Assembly (NCBI GenBank): GCA_020226215.1
Contig: CM035233.1
Coordinates: 17,627,701-17,691,700, forward strand
Reading direction: 5' to 3'
Source of the DNA: Sindora glabra
Taxonomy: Eukaryota > Streptophyta > Magnoliopsida > Fabales > Fabaceae
DNA length: 64,000 nucleotides
Shown here: one piece after another, positions 12,546-25,354 of the stretch
Layout: every line of letters begins with the position of its first letter
Numbering within the stretch: position 1 is the first letter of the stretch
The notes under the pieces: generated by a model
What the model saw: the letters and a program-made list of their open reading frames with translations, nothing else
What the model was told of the DNA's origin: nothing
The model's database searches: none
Translations under genes and position numbers: made by a program

Positions 12546-13644
12546 TATTAGTGTATACTCTAAAAATCAACCATAGGAAGATTGTATTAGTATGCATTTT
12601 ATTACATTTTCTTTATAAAATCATTTCAATTATTATGTTTAATATTATATATACATAAAATAAGTAAATATAGTAATTATCATTAAAGTAGCTAATATTA
12701 TTCTTAAATTTTCTTAGTTGAGTATTATTGTAAATTGAGATAGCATTAATAGGTTAAAACTGGAATGTATGTTAGCTGATAGCCATGGTCATGAATATGA
12801 GATACTAAACCAATACATAGGTACATGTTAGAGAATAAGTGTACCAAACATATCTGCCATGAGAATGCTATATGGATCACTACATAAGTATCATAAGCAT
12901 GTCTCATACTGATAATGGTGCACATAACCCTTTAACCTAAAATCATTATGATTACCTATATAGGGAGTTGTATACTTAAATGTCATCTAGGATCACCTAT
13001 AATAGGGTTGACCTAAAGGGTGATGATTGGATATACCATAAATCATATAAAAAAATGTAAATGATATAAATAAGATTTTGTCCATGGAAGCTCTTTAAAA
13101 TACATGGTTGTGCTTAAATAAATAAGTATGTAATATAGATTCATTTGTTTTAATTTATTCTAATTAGAAATCAAGAAACACATAAATTGATTTATAAAAA
13201 AGGTGACACATTCCATGCCTTAAGTTTAATTTGGATATCAAAACAAAAAGAGACTAAACTACATGAAACTATAGTTAAAAAAAAAAGTTTTTATTGAATC
13301 ACTGACATTCTTATTACTTAGGTAGCAGTTATATATTATTAGATACTACTCATTTTTTATAATATTAAAATAAGATTTTAAAATTACTATTAAGGTAATG
13401 AAAACTTATAGGATTGCACAAATAAAGCTAGTTAATATCAAGGTTATAGTATAATTAAGAACTCTTCGTAAGATTAAAACTTCTAATCCAAATAAGCCCA
13501 ATATGATTGGGCTTCATTATCTATTATATTAAAATAAGATTTTAGGATTATTGTCAATTAGGCTTCATAGTTGAAAATTTCACTATTTTTTTTAAATTGA
13601 CTCACATTTCAATCGTGCACAATTAATGAGGTTCTATCCTTTTT
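12546..13644 (+). mobile_element. 3' LTR of copia B, first part
   Basis: Starts TATTAGTGTATACTC right after the pol end. A segment near 12,910-12,990 ('cacataaccctttaacct') matches, in reverse, part of the LTR at 54,047-55,604, so the two LTRs are related. A ~160-bp internal repetition ('tattaaaataagatttta' at about 13,360 and 13,526) is present. The LTR resumes at 18,458. Confidence 0.55.
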
Positions 13645-16600
13645 ATTAGAAAACACTAAAAATTCTTTTTTTTTCTTTTTGAAGGAATTTTTTAAAATTG
13701 TAAATATAGTAATTTCTTTTGGAGTTAAAGTCCAAGTTTAATAGAAGGAGTTATCTTTCCTGATTAGGAAATAGTTGAAATTTAATAAATTTAAAAAATG
13801 TAAAGCATTAGTGAAATAATTTCAAAAAAATATGTTTTTATTAGAAAATAATTACTACTCTTGTAGCAGTATCTTAATGACTTGTTAAATAGAAATTCAG
13901 AAGACCCAAAAGTAAATTTATACAATTTTGTTTATAATACCATTTTCTCAAGAAACTAGAAAGATCCTTGCAGGACTTTTCTAAATCTTTAAAAAAAATA
14001 ATTGTCCATCTAAATGTAGAAGTCTAAGACATGAAATGAACATAATAGGATAGGAGCAGGTAAAATAAACTTAAAAAATTAAAAAAATTATTCTACTTTA
14101 AAATACTTTGGAGATGACATCAATTTCACAAATTAAGCTAGAAACATCTTTCTCCTAAATAAGTCATTTTCAAAATATGTAGTTATCTATTATTTTAATA
14201 AATATTTTCAAACTCAAAAATATAAATTTACCTTTAATGCATATGAAAACCATTTCTTCTTTCCTTTTGCAATTCCATCTAGAGCAACTAGCTATATGAA
14301 ATCATGAGATAATTAAAATAATATCTAAGCCATATACATATAATAATATGCATCATATATTCACAATTATACATAAATACTTAGTGTTAGGCAATAATCC
14401 AATTGTTAGAGTCTTAAAATAATTATATAGATATCCAATAAGTCAAATAATTTTAAAAATAGATAAATATTATAGTTATTAGCCAATTAACTATCAATGG
14501 AATTCATTTTACAGTCAAGGATAGCAAGGTCCTCATGTGTTGAAAAGTATGGTGATTCATCTATTGCTATTGGTAATGCTAGTGTAGGTGTTTCTACTAA
14601 TGTTTCATAGATTGAACCAAAATTTATAGCATAATCAATTTTGGATTTGCAAACATCTATATTCATACGAAAGTAATATTCGAGTCTAAACTTCCTATAA
14701 GCAATTTCATAATTATGCCATTATATATTAATAATTTGAAAGGATGTTATCAAGAGTAAATTATTTAGAAAAAATAACATATCCATTGGTAGAGTGATTA
14801 ATAAAATTATTCAATGAGATAGCTATCATTTCAATTTTCTAATTAGTTTTAATCTTGGTAACATTTACATACAACATATATATTAAAAACCTTTTCTTAC
14901 TAGAAAATAGTCCTCATTAGGTAATTTTGCATACTATCCTATTAATCACTTGGGTAAGATATAATTTGGTCATATGATTTAATTATAATGCAATATAAAC
15001 ATTAGCATGATTATTAAATGGTTTGGAGTTACTTGAGGATAACCTTATCCAATGCATATCCCAACCTTGTCTTTATAAGGTCAACCTTATCCCGCTCGAC
15101 CTTTTATGTAATTTGAAAGTCAAGATATCGAGCCTATCCCCAATACTCTCTATAGGATCTTATATCACATAAATATGTCACACATTGCATATGGTATTCA
15201 AGCCAATAATGTTAGATATGGCATAAAAGCCCATCATCAGCATATAGCCACAATTTCACATATAGTCATAGTTTCACATATAACATAAAGGCAATTTCAC
15301 ATGGAGCTCTTACTAGCCCATTTCACATAAATAAGTTAGGGTCAAAATGCCAATAATAGCCATAACCAAAATTAAAAAAAAAAATCTAACAAAAGAAATT
15401 CTCAAATTTACATGGTCACTTTTCTAATGATCACAAGCATTATCGATGCTTTCATTCAGGTGTTACTATATCACATTTAAGAGCTCATTAACATGAAACT
15501 TCATTCATAGATATCTTTGTATATGAACATATTAGTGCATATATAAGTCATGAAACAATTCAAAGCAATATTCATGCACTAATCTTACAATTTCACCATG
15601 AAACCTATGAAGTAGTGTCCATTTTTTAACAAAATTTCTATCACTATTCAAGCCTACTTTTAACATATTAGTATGCTATTAAATAAGCAAAATATCATTA
15701 TGATATAATCACTAAACTCATGGTTTCTTCAGCAAAACCATAAAGTTCTCAACTTGGATTTTTCCAAGTTCCATAAGTTTTATTTCTAAACAAATTTGAT
15801 TCTCTACTTTATGTATTATTTTAAAAAGTAAGAAAATTATTTTTCCTACTTAATCAAGCATCTAAACATGCTACTTAATAGTATTAAAATTGCACAACAT
15901 CACTACATATTAACATCCAAAAGTTACGAAAATAGTCATGAAATCATATTAGGTTTGAAGAAACATTCTTATATTTAAAAATTTCATTTAAAATAGAAAA
16001 ATTTTATAAATTTTTCTTAAAATTTTTAGAATTAAAATATAGGTTCTAAATCTCATATTTCAACTTTTTTCAAGCTCAAACAAGTTATACAAGTTACTCA
16101 TATATCTAATTGTCAATATACCTCAAAATGGGCTTTCTTAATTTTCAAAAATCTCTTTTATATGTAATTCTTTGTGAAATTTTCTAACATTTTCCAAAAC
16201 TAAAAACAAATATTTAAATGACATTTTCAAACTCTTTTCATACTTAAAATATATTTCACTACTTAGTACTTTAACTAAGTATTGAAACGTAAAAAAAGGA
16301 AAGTGTCATATTTTTTTGAAAAGCCAAGTTTTAATGTAACTTTTTGTGAAATTTCCAAAAAAAATTTAGCTAAGTTTAAAACATTCCAAACATCATTTAC
16401 CAACCATATTTGGCCATAAAACAAGTTATACAAGTTACCAAACTGATTTACAAGTAAAAATCATTTGTAGGAAAGCTAGTTACTTCTTAAAAAAAATTCA
16501 ACATAATTCCATAATCTTTCAATTGTCATTCCAATCATAATTTTGCTATATACTCATCATAAAAATGCTTAATATCATTAATTAAATAGTTTAGAATATT

Positions 16601-18457
16601 GTATAGTAAGTTTTTCTTACAAAAATTGAAATTTTCTACATAAAACCCAAGAGCCTCCTAAGCTTATTGTAGGATGATTTTTTCTTTGAAACTTTGATGT
16701 AATCATTCTAAAATCTTCATAATATAGTTTAGTTTAATGCCTACTCAATTTTATCATGAAAAATAGAAAATTTCTCTATGAAAGCATAAAAAAAAAAACC
16801 AAGAGCACCTCTTTGTGCAAACCAATCTATTTTTAATTTTAGAACTTAATTTTTATGTATTCTATCATCTTTAATATAAGCTAGTATTTAGTGTAATATA
16901 TCTTCAAAAGTAAAAACATAGTTTTTCCCTCTCTTAAAACATGAAACCCAAGAGTTTAACTTGCTCCCTCTAAATTTTTTCTTCTATTTTCATATGAAAT
17001 CATATTTCCTAAACTTTGCTATTTAAAAAAATTATTTTTAAAATCAACACTTTTCAATTTTTCATCATAAAACTTTTTAGAAATACTTTTTCAACAAATC
17101 CACCATAATAATCATTGCTTTAGCACATCATCAACCATAGCATAAGTTAGTAGATAATTCATTATGAATAATCAAGACTTCAATATAGAAAATAACAGTT
17201 ATCATAAAAGCTAATACACATATTATATATAAACATCATCAAGAAAGAAAATTAAGAAGAAAAAAGAATAGATCTCTACTTATTCAAAGATGCTTGAAGT
17301 GCTTAATTCCTTTGCCTCCAATCCAAGGTGTAGCTTAAAAAATAATATAATATTACTGAAGAATTTAAAAAAAAACTCAGAGAAAAAAGAAGAATTCATG
17401 GGAGTTTTCAGCTTATACCTTTAAAAGATAGAAAGTGCCTTTTTTTTTCTAACTATCTCCTAAGAAGAGAACCTCACCATATACTACCAAGAACACTTAA
17501 GAATAGAATTTTCTTGCTTTAACCATGTGGAGCTCTTGTTTGATGTGGGAGGAAGTGAGCTAAAACTCTCCTATTTATAGGAGAAAATATGAGCATAATT
17601 CACGAAATATTCTATCTTAAGCTTATCACCTTAGCATAATTCTTGGAAATATTCTCATTTGAACTTATCACATCAACAATATGCTTAGAATATTCTTATC
17701 TAAGTATAATACCTAGAATATTCATTAGCATGATGCCTAGTATATTTTTTTCCTAAGCTTATCTCTAAAATAGAATGATACAAATAATATTCTTGCTTAA
17801 GCATCATTCTTAGTATATTCCCTTCTAAGCTTATCTTTAAAATGGAATGACGCTTGGAATATTCAATCTCAAGCATAATACTTAGCATATTCTATTTTTA
17901 AGCTTATCTTAAAAGAGGATGATGTTAGGAATATTCAATTTAAAACATAATTCCTATTATATTCTATTTTTAACCTTATCATATAAACACATTCCATAGA
18001 ATATTTCATATTCTTTCTTTGTGCTTGAATTTGCTATTTAGTCCTCCATTAACTTGCTAACAAATCCCAAGCTAATTAAAAATTGCTCTAGTGTCCCAAA
18101 GTCAAGTTACATTATCATAAGATCCTAAAACTAAACTAAACTTCCTCCTTTCCCTTTATAGATGTTTATATCCTTCAAAGTGAGGGCAAATTTACATTTA
18201 TGCCATCTTAAGATTATTTTAGAATGCTCTTGAGAAAAAAATATTAAATTACTCTTAAACTTTATTAACTTTGAATCTATGATACTTATAATTTCTTAGG
18301 ATTTTTCCTAAACAACTTCTAATAAATTTTTCTTCTACTAAGACCAATAAATAATTTTGCTAGCAAAAATATGTATTTTTACTTATTATCTATCAACAGA
18401 TACTTCCTAGCATAATTTTGTAAAATCCTTTCTACTAGATTTTTATCTAGTATTACA
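13645..18457 (-). mobile_element. Long Ty3/gypsy-type LTR, copy 1 (about 4.8 kb, end-truncated)
   Basis: Collinear with 50,590-56,715 across several kb (for example 'taatcaagcatctaaacatg' at 15,861 and 52,769). Minus orientation: the LTR start TGTAATAC lies at 18457, and a TATA box (TATAAATAGG) at about 17,571-17,580 is in the promoter position of such LTRs. No coding domain is found inside. About 350 bp at the LTR 3' end, present in copy 2 (50285-50590), are absent or unrecognisable here. A leftover minus frame at 17,700-17,888 is a shadow of local ~55-70 bp repeats. Confidence 0.75.
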
Positions 18458-18602
18458 AACTTATAATCAGGATAAGTCTAATATGATTAAGCTTTATAAA
18501 GTAGAAGTGCAATATGATTAAGCCTTACCTAGTTAACACTAAAGATGGACCAATTATGTATCAGAATTATTATTAGGCCTAGTTAATAATCAAAACCTAA
18601 CA
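18458..18602 (+). mobile_element. 3' LTR of copia B, second part
   Basis: Continues the LTR after the gypsy LTR insertion and ends 'caaaacctaaca', a normal CTAACA end for a TGTTAG..CTAACA LTR. Pieces of it ('caatatgatt', 'ttaggc') resemble 13,460-13,570. Confidence 0.45.
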
Positions 18603-18692
18603 TCTCTTTTCTTAAAGGTAATTCTAGTTTATCAAAAGTTTTGAGATAATACTCATTTTCATGATCATTTGCTTTGAAACAAAGTAGGAGAT

Positions 18693-19519
18693 TATAAGAA
18701 TTTTAATGGTTTCAAAAAGTTAATTATTTGATTCAAAAGAGTTTTAATTCACTTAATAATAAAATTTTAGGGGACATGGTTTTCTTTTCACATTATGAAT
18801 TGTTTTAATATCCTTAATGAAATTTGTAGCTATGAACAAATTTAAAAGATTTTAATTCAATTAATGCTAAAAATTTCAAGGGAAATGCTTTCTATTCATA
18901 CTATTAGTAGTTTTAATATCTTTAATGCAATTTAGGGCCATGAAAATAAGTGAAAGACTTTATAATGAGACATTATTGACCTTAATGAGGCATTATGAGC
19001 CTCAATAAGGCACCATGAGCCTTAATATGAGATTCCTGCATTGAAGGTGGAGGGTTTGGAAGTCTTCTATAAATAACCCTACTTTTCGCTTACAAGATAG
19101 GTGGAACCCAAAGATGGATAGTGAGAATCTTCTAAGACTAATCTTAAAATAAAAAATACCTACAGCTAGCATTAAGAGAGGATAACTTTTTATGATTCAA
19201 TTGGAGTATTCAACTATTCATATGGATACCATATAGATGCTACCCTTTTAGATGATATTTGTGAATTATCATCTAGTTTATGTGTTCACGATGAGCACTA
19301 TTTGATTTTTCATGATCAAATTGCTCGTGTCTTTCAGAAGTAGACACAATTCATACTTGCATTCATGAGTTTATCATATTAGGATCCACTGTCTTGAATT
19401 CTTACATGTTACAAAAGTATAAATCCTAACACCAATTTTTGTTTCTTTCTTATGGATCCATTAATAGGTTTTAGAAAATTTTAAGTTCTCATTGTATTTT
19501 TTACATCCAAAACCTAGTA
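18693..19519 (+). mobile_element. 3' LTR of element A (827 bp)
   Basis: Matches 5535-6425, preceded by a purine tract (aaagtaggagatta). It ends 'catccaaaacctagta', directly followed by minisatellite sequence. Confidence 0.75.
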
Positions 19520-19820
19520 GGGAAAGGTCAGATACTTTATATTCACTAAGATTTTGAACAATTTTGTGTTCATTTATGGTTTTTTAACTTTGAAAAGGGT
19601 CAAATGCTTATACTCTCTAAGATTTTTAACATATTTGTGTTCATTTCTTGCCCCTTGACCTTGGAAAGAGTTAAATAACTTGCATTTGCTAAGATTTTGG
19701 ACATCTTTATGATCATTTATGGTCTTTTAAGCATGAAGAGCATGAGACAACTTGCATCCATCAAGATTTTGAACACCTTTATGTTCATTCATGGTCCTTT
19801 AACCATGAGGTTTGTTATGC
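19520..19820. repeat. 72-75 bp minisatellite array, right part
   Basis: About four units of the same family ('aaggtcagatac', 'actaagattttgaac', 'gtgttcatttatgg'). The first unit begins with 'gaaaggtcag', which is what should follow the last bases of the left part ('ttttgaccatg'). The two parts therefore look like one array opened by element A. Confidence 0.85.
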
Positions 19821-20089
19821 ACTTTGTGCCTATTATAATATGTTCAATCCATAGGCCATTTAGAGATTGAATGCTTTATGATTGTTTTCTTAGCTTTGGG
19901 ATAGGTCAAACTCATTATTCCTTAAGCAAAAAAGACAATCTTATTCTTCCATGTGCGGAAATAGTTAAAAAAAAGTAATGTATAATAATCTATGATGGTT
20001 AAAGGAATTCCTCCAACATTCAAATATAATATCTTTTTAAATAAGTAACGTTACAATGTTTAAGAAATATTATACCATAAATTATTTTT
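19821..20089. other. Spacer between minisatellite and gypsy integrase
   Basis: AT-rich and non-coding; consistent with sequence downstream of pol in the minus-strand element. Nothing else is seen. Confidence 0.4.
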
Positions 20090-20914
20090 AAATAAGACCT
20101 TTCATTCCCTAAATTTATTAAGACTTGTAAAAGCCTTCCTAATTTGGGGTAAACTTTCTAACACCTTGCTCTTTCCATTGGCCATCAACTCTTCTTAAAA
20201 TTAGGTTCCTTCTTTGAAACTCCTAGGCTTCAAATGCAAATTTTGGTATCACGGAATTTTTTTCTTATAGGAGATTGTTCATATATAACCATTTCATGCT
20301 TAGTGTCCAATTCATCTAATTCTTCTTAAAAGAGCTATTATTTAGAACCACCTTCTTATACCCTTCTTTGTTATGTTGATATGTTTATTTCAATTGATAT
20401 AATAACTTCATGCCAAAAATTAAGATGAAATGGAGATTCTTTGGTCATATTTTGGGAGGTTATTCTATATGGCATAGTACATAAGGCAATTCTTTAACCT
20501 ATGACTCCTTAAAGCCTTTAAGACTTTTCTTCAATCCACCTATGATTATTCTATTAGCGAACTTAACTTGCCTATTGGACTAGGAATACTTTACTAATGT
20601 GAACCACTATATAATATGAAAATCTCTACAAAAATGTTAAACAAAATCCCTAGTTAATTAGATGTCATTGTCATTAACAAATACTTTAGGATGCCAATTT
20701 TATAGACAATATTTTTCCATAAAAACTTTTGTGTTTCATGTGATGATAGAAGAGACTGGCTCAACCTTTATCCATTTTGTGAAGCAATTTATTGCCACAA
20801 TTGAATATTTAAGTTGGCCAAGGCCAGTCAGGAATCATCTTAGGAAATCTACCCTCTTTGTTTCAAAAGACATGATGACAAAATAGGCATTTGCTTTTTT
20901 GGAGGTTGATGCAT
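20090..20914 (-). pseudogene. Gypsy integrase relic: catalytic core and C-terminal part
   Basis: Minus strand: GQLKYSIVAINCFTKWIKVEP (20,755-20,815) corresponds to the plant gypsy integrase motif GQ.KF.VVAVDYFTKW.EAEP, with the first catalytic Asp replaced by Asn. Downstream are FTSVKYP..N.QV, GGLKKSLKGFK, LPYVL, then LILR and YPKLG-like residues of the C-terminal domain, down to about 20,090. Several stops are present. The N-terminal zinc region lies across an insertion at 22,540-22,640. Confidence 0.85.
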
Positions 20915-22535
20915 AATAAAAGAGTACAATTGGCATTGATCACATTTTTTTTACTAGCTTAATAGTGATATACAAGATTTTGTTTATATACTTTCCTCTT
21001 ATTCTATACTCTTATTGTATTACATATGATTAATTTGATCGAGTTGGCCTTATTATATGATTAGGTGTTAATTTTTCAATGCTATGAAATTATTCGATTA
21101 ATATTAAATTTTTACACTATTTCAGGATTTTGGTTGTAATTTAAGTTCTAGATATCAAATTTTGGTGAACTTTATATTACTGAAAAACTTAAAGGAAGCT
21201 CTAAAACTTTCATGTTTTATCCAAAGCCCAATTTGAATGTTTGGATAGTTAAAAATAGCTATGAATTTAATGCTCTATTTCTATCCAAATTGAACTAGTC
21301 TCGATTTTTAGGTCATATCTAAAACTCTAGAGGTTTAATAAAGATAGAATCAACACCCAAAGTTTTCTAAGACATAGCAAAAAAACTTTCATGTTTGGTG
21401 TTTAGTGAAGTTACTTAGTTTTAGAAGCTTTATAATGACTAGAAGTCAAACATATGAGATTTTACTATAATAATTCTTGTAGTATATTATTTTGTAATTT
21501 TGAACTTTTAAAATTTGCAAGATCCTATTCTTTGTAACCTTTTGAGGCATATTAACTGGGCTATTAGGTTTTGTAGAGGAGGAAATTAGATTATAAGGTG
21601 TGCCTCCAAAGGTAAGAACACACAATTCTAGATAATTTTCTTCTATGGAAGGCTAATTTTCAAATTAATTCAAGGAATTTGAAGCTCATCTTAGTTTTAA
21701 TTATGAGATCTTAAGTTGTAATATTAACTTTTCTTAGTTGATTTTTCTTTTTCTCTAATTCTTCTATATGATTTTCTAGAATTGCATGAATTGGATATTG
21801 ATTTGGTGTAATTTATGTTCATTTATGTGATTTATGACATCTATCTAGTTTTATGTTAAATTTTGATTAGTTAGTCATCATTCTTCATGTGAGAATAGAG
21901 GATTGAATGATTAAATTAGAGATTCTTAGTTTAATCAGTCACTTTAGTTAAATTCTATATTTAAATTAATTTAGATCTAGTTTTATGGATTATAATAATT
22001 ATTTAATTTTGCTAATTTAAATTGATCAAATCTTAAATCGTTATCTAACGTAGAATTTATGAGTCATTGTCAGTGTTCCAAATAATTCTAGGTTGAGGAA
22101 TTAATTGTAATTTTTAAATATGTTGTGATCTCTGATTAATTTGCCAAAGAGTTTTTAATTTCTTAAATTAGTTGCATTTCTATATTATTTTTTATGTTAA
22201 TTTTGAATTCTATTTCTAATATTACATTTTGTTTAATTTTGAATCAAACTCCCCCTAATTTAATTTCATTTACATTCTTGCATCTTGTTTGCATATTGTT
22301 TGCTTAATTGCTTGAGTATGCAAGGTTAATTTTCATTTCTGTTTCCATTTACTTGTGTTATTTTTCTAATATAAAAAGGATAAATAATTTTGTAATCATG
22401 GTCAATAATTTAATGTGAAATGTCGTATTAAATAGATCACTGAGGGTTCAACCTAATTTATTACCATATACTATAAAATTTTTATCAAATTAATAATTTT
22501 TAATTTTGATTGAATTCGACAATTGTGAAATAGCA
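20915..22535. mobile_element. 1.6 kb insertion (probable LTR) inside the gypsy integrase
   Basis: Non-coding AT-rich block between the integrase zinc-binding part (22,540-22,640) and its core (below 20,915). Removing it brings the two integrase parts together. Its length and lack of coding suit a solo LTR, but neither TG..CA ends nor a target duplication could be fixed. Confidence 0.5.
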
Positions 22536-24050
22536 TCCTTCCTTAGGGTTAACCCAAAATAGTCAATTCTTAACACCTTCTTAGCTAAACTAGTCTTGGC
22601 AAAATGACCACCACATAATGCATTTTAAGTATATAGTTGACCTCTTCCAATTGCAAGAATTTTGAAATGGGTAACAAGTAAATTTTGTTATACAATTTAT
22701 TATTCTCTAAATTAAAATAAGCTACTTTTTTCTTTACTTTCTCCCATTCATTGATGAGTTGTTCAAATCATTATCCCTTTAGAGAGAAAATAATTGAAAT
22801 CCATCCAATATAACAATCAATGAGAAACCATCACTTCCTCCCTCCTCCCTTTTGAAGGTCTAAGCACTAAATCCTGAATGAAGGTTCTATTATTGACTGC
22901 AGCCTTGGTACTGGCCAACTTGGACAAAGATCAGCCCGATCTTTTTTTGCTCTAGGAATTTACTTTAATCCAAAGTTGTCGAGTTTATCTATCAAATTCT
23001 TTGCTTTATTTACTTATTTTATTAAACATAGGACCTTAATTTCACAAGTTTTGATTATTCGGTCCACCATTAAATGGGAGCTACTTATGGCTCAATTGAA
23101 CTTAGCTGTGACCACCTATGCTAATCTAAGGTCTTTTTAATAAAGCTTCATATTTAGCCTAATTATTTGTGGTTCAAATTCAAATTTCAATGTATACTCA
23201 ATTATGAACCCATTGGGTTCTCTTAGGATTACTTTGGTTCCTCCCCCTTTGTTTGAGTATCCATCAGTATACAAATTCCAATATGGGGCAACTATTTTGA
23301 TTCAATTGGCAACTCTACTGGCTTAGTCATTTTTACTACAAAATATGCTAGTACTTGTGCTTTCACAGCTTTGCGAGGCTCATTCCTGGTTTCCATTCTG
23401 TGAGTTTCATTGCCCAAGCCATTAATCAACTTATTATATTAGGCTTGTGAAGGATTTGCATAATAAGCTAATCCGTTCTGACAACCACTTGTTGACTCTA
23501 AACGTAAGGCTTCAGTTTTCATGCAGCCATCAATAAGGCATAAATTAACTAATTTCTCAATCTTTGGATAACACAACTTAGAGCCATATAGAGCTTTGCT
23601 AAGTATATTGGGGCTTGCTCCCCTTCTTCTTCCTATAAGGACAAAATTGTCTGAGTCATACAGGCGTAGAATATCTCCAGGTTGAGGTTTTACCAAGATT
23701 GGTGGAAAGGACAAATATTCCTTCAACCGAATAAAGGCTTCATCACATTCTTTAGTCCACTTAAATTATTTTAAGTTCTTCAGAATTTTATCAAATGGCA
23801 AGCATTTGTCTGTTGATATTGATATAAAGTAAAAAAGAGCCGCGATCCTACCATTACGCCTCTGAACTTCTCAAATATTTGTTGGCCTAATCAGATCTAA
23901 TATTGCTCTATATTTTGATGGATTGGCCTTGGTTCCCTTCTAGTTATCTTGAAACTAAGGAATTTCCAGTTGCAACCCTAAAGGCACATCTCAAAAAATT
24001 AATTCTCAACTCATTTTTCTTCATTTTCGGTTTCTATAATAGGTGCTTGT
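22536..24050 (-). pseudogene. Gypsy RT end, RNase H and integrase N-terminus relic
   Basis: Minus strand: ELRINFLRCAF (about 24,000; RT thumb, compare LNP.KCAFGV), then GRIAAL and STDKCLPF (about 23,800). Next, FKWTKECDEAFIRLKEYL (about 23,700-23,760), SFPPILVKPQPGD and YGSKLCYPKIEKL mark the RNase H. A second RNase-H-like stretch follows: ICILMDTQTKGEE (about 23,250), EYTLKFEFEP, NLIDKLDNFG, IPRAKKDRADL (about 22,940). NALCGGHFAKTSLAKKVL (about 22,610) begins the integrase. Two RNase H regions in series are typical of the Tat lineage. Stops and shifts throughout; the frame at 23,439-23,726 is its longest open piece. Confidence 0.88.
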
Positions 24051-25354
24051 CTTTAGTTGTAATTTGCATAAAAAGTGTGAGTTCAAATCCAATATGGCAA
24101 TGAAAAGCATAATTTTAAAGTAGTTAAAATTTTCTTTCACCGATTTTAAAAGTTTCGCAAAATTACCAAATGTAAAAATTGATTTACAAGTGAATTAAAT
24201 TTATATTTTTAAAAGCGACATTCTAGGGTAGTAAAAGTAAAAATGGGAACTTACAATGCTTTAAGCATGTTAAAATTTTATGTAAAATATCCCTCAGCTT
24301 TGGGAGTTAGATTTTGCCCCCTCAAGCTTAGAAAATTCATAATCATGGCCTTTAATAAACTATTAGAAACCTTGAAATTATTCATTATCTACTTAATTTG
24401 TTGTTTTTATCAAATTATGTAATCTTGTCCCGAACTTTTAAAACATGATCACATTATTAATATGTTGGTATACAAGTCATATTGTACACATAATTTTTAT
24501 GTTATGTAACTAATAGATATTAAATTTGATATGTAGAATTTTAATTAAATACATGAAAACAAGTTCAAAAGTATATACCTAAAAATGATATGTTAAGCCA
24601 AAATATAATAATATTATGATTTTTACTTCAAAAGTATAAAAAAATCATATAATTTAATTAAATAGATAATTAAGAAAATGATGAGTGCCAAAACCCTTTT
24701 TTAAAATTTAAACCTAGAATCAAAGTTTTCAAAGTTGAAAAAGATAATATCATATCACCCAAAATTGAAGGATTTTTTGCAATTAATTTCTTTTTAATAT
24801 TCATTCTTGTAATTTTCTATTGGTCAATGCTTCTATTAGTAAATATTAATGGATATGAATAAAATTCATACATATCAAAATATCAAAAGTTTGCAATAAA
24901 AGAATCAACATCTGATGTTCATTTTTACTTATTGTATTAATAATTACAAGAAAAGATAATTTGTTCATAACTTAAATCTCCTTTTGTTCAGAATAAAGAA
25001 AGAGAGAATCCGGGATGGATTCTGATGATCCCTTTTTCTTGTAACTTGCTTTTTTCTATTTATTTATTGGCATTTTTATGAATTGGGTTGGGTTAAATAG
25101 TAGACTCATTTTGAGTGACCTACTTCCATGACTGTTGGCTTCATTAATTAATATCTACAAAAAAAAAAATTTATTTATTTACATTTTGATAGTTATCACT
25201 GTGCACTCTAAATGTAGTGGAATGGTCTATGTTAACATTACCCTAATGTATTTTTCTTTTATATAGAATGAACGACGAGTAACTTAAAATACACCAAAAT
25301 TCTATTTTCAAACTTAAAATACAGGGAAAAAAACAGTTTCATAAACAAAACTAT
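24051..25354. other. AT-rich stretch without recognisable features
   Basis: No coding domain, no repeat boundary and no RNA gene seen on either strand. Confidence 0.4.

Larger units (their letters stand above)
5535..19519 (+). mobile_element. LTR retrotransposon A with nested insertions
   Basis: Two divergent LTRs (5535-6425 and 18693-19519) share start (TNTAAGAATT), body and end ('acatccaaaacctaRta'). A tRNA-Met-type primer-binding-like site follows the first, and a purine tract (gtaggagatta, 18684-18694) precedes the second. The interior holds copia element B and long unassigned sequence. No pol clearly belonging to A itself is recognised, so A may be non-autonomous or may have lost its genes. 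Confidence 0.7.
3000..24050 (-). mobile_element. Old Ty3/gypsy element, probably Tat lineage, heavily interrupted
   Basis: On the minus strand the order is reverse transcriptase end, RNase H, integrase (24050 to 20090), tandem-repeat region (19820-19520 continuing at 5534-5092), then an ORF relic in opposite orientation (3770-4902). In plants, Tat-lineage elements are known for variable tandem repeats between pol and the 3' LTR, and some carry an antisense ORF there. The order here fits. Element A (5535-19519) and another insertion (20915-22535) split it. Outer LTRs were not delimited; 3000 is approximate, and the 5' half of pol is missing beyond about 24050. Confidence 0.6.
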
